This document shows, in pieces, positions 63,640-64,000 of a stretch of DNA of 64,000 bases. How positions within the stretch are numbered: position 1 is the first letter of the stretch; each line of letters starts with the position of its first letter. Under the pieces are notes generated by a model. It was given only the letters and a program-made list of their open reading frames with translations. It was not told where the DNA came from and searched no databases. The DNA is from Dipteris shenzhenensis (taxonomy: Eukaryota; Polypodiophyta; Polypodiopsida; Gleicheniales). The stretch is from the NCBI GenBank assembly GCA_047967505.1, contig CM106541.1, one strand, 5' to 3'. The translations under genes and the position numbers were made by a program.

Positions 63640-64000
63640 CTTGATCAGCCGCGCTGTTGTTTGCTGTCCCCGGAGTCTAAAACACAGTGCAAGCGAATCG
63701 CGACGATATTCTGGACTCTGTGATGGCAAAATTCCCCGTGCGTCCATGAAGGCTGTCTGTTGTAGGACTTCGAAATGATAGCATTGGCGGCTTGCAGAGA
63801 TTGCTTTCCCAAGGGTGGCGACGCTATTAAAGATTGCAGAACTGTGAGACTGCGCACAGGCGAAAGACTGTGGGATTGTGTGCAGGGGTGAAAGACTGTG
63901 TTAATGAGCCGGTTGCCTTGGCTATAGGTCTACAGCTGTAGACGGGCGCGTAAACAAAGATGAGACCCCCGAGTCCTAAGGTCTCCAAAAAGGCGACTAC
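63640..64000. other. CpG-rich segment at the window edge
   Basis: Roughly two dozen CpG dinucleotides in 360 bp, against a generally CpG-poor window. A minus-strand frame at 63645-63857 (70 codons, Ser-rich with a basic start) could be a 5' exon, but no family is recognised and the window ends here. Confidence 0.3.

Overview
Eukaryotic nuclear DNA from a seed plant, most probably a gymnosperm. The reasons are one conserved plant secreted-protein gene with a 21 kb intron, dense retrotransposon remnants of very different ages, and wide stretches that have decayed beyond recognition. The species is inferred, not shown. No bacterial, organellar or viral-genome organisation is seen.

Layout: 1-371 is pyrimidine-rich low-complexity DNA. 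386-5215 (-) is a decayed but nearly full L1-type LINE with endonuclease, reverse transcriptase (RT) and zinc-knuckle C-terminus. 5.2-21 kb is a graveyard: a plus-strand gag scrap, two decayed minus-strand reading frames (coiled coil; QEP repeats), a second LINE, and Copia gag and RT remnants. 22293-22698 is a Tourist-like MITE with perfect TTA target duplications. 23173-46079 (+) is the only gene that looks functional: three phase-0 exons encoding 247 aa with a signal peptide.

Intron 2 of that gene (24588-45767) holds a three-level nest of LTR retrotransposons, all antisense to the gene and each with an exact 5-bp target-site duplication. An old, internally deleted Gypsy element (26480-42748, GAAGA) contains a chromodomain Gypsy (28334-39215, TTGTA). 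That contains a very young, internally deleted Copia element (29419-33029, TTGTT). LTR divergence falls in the same order as the nesting. The Copia LTR carries six RCCGAC (DRE/CRT-core) motifs, some in palindromes, just upstream of its TATA box.

46-58 kb holds more remnants: Copia gag pieces on both strands, a 191-bp fold-back element, and further LINE pieces. 58.9-63.15 kb (-) is a third, multiply broken Gypsy gag-pol. 63504-63577 is a tRNA-like sequence, and the last 360 bp are unusually CpG-rich.

Nothing here forms an operon-like or defence-type system. The most interesting content is the nested intron, the RCCGAC-rich Copia promoter, the coding-deleted but very recent Copia copy, and recurrent tandem duplications inside retrotransposon coding regions.
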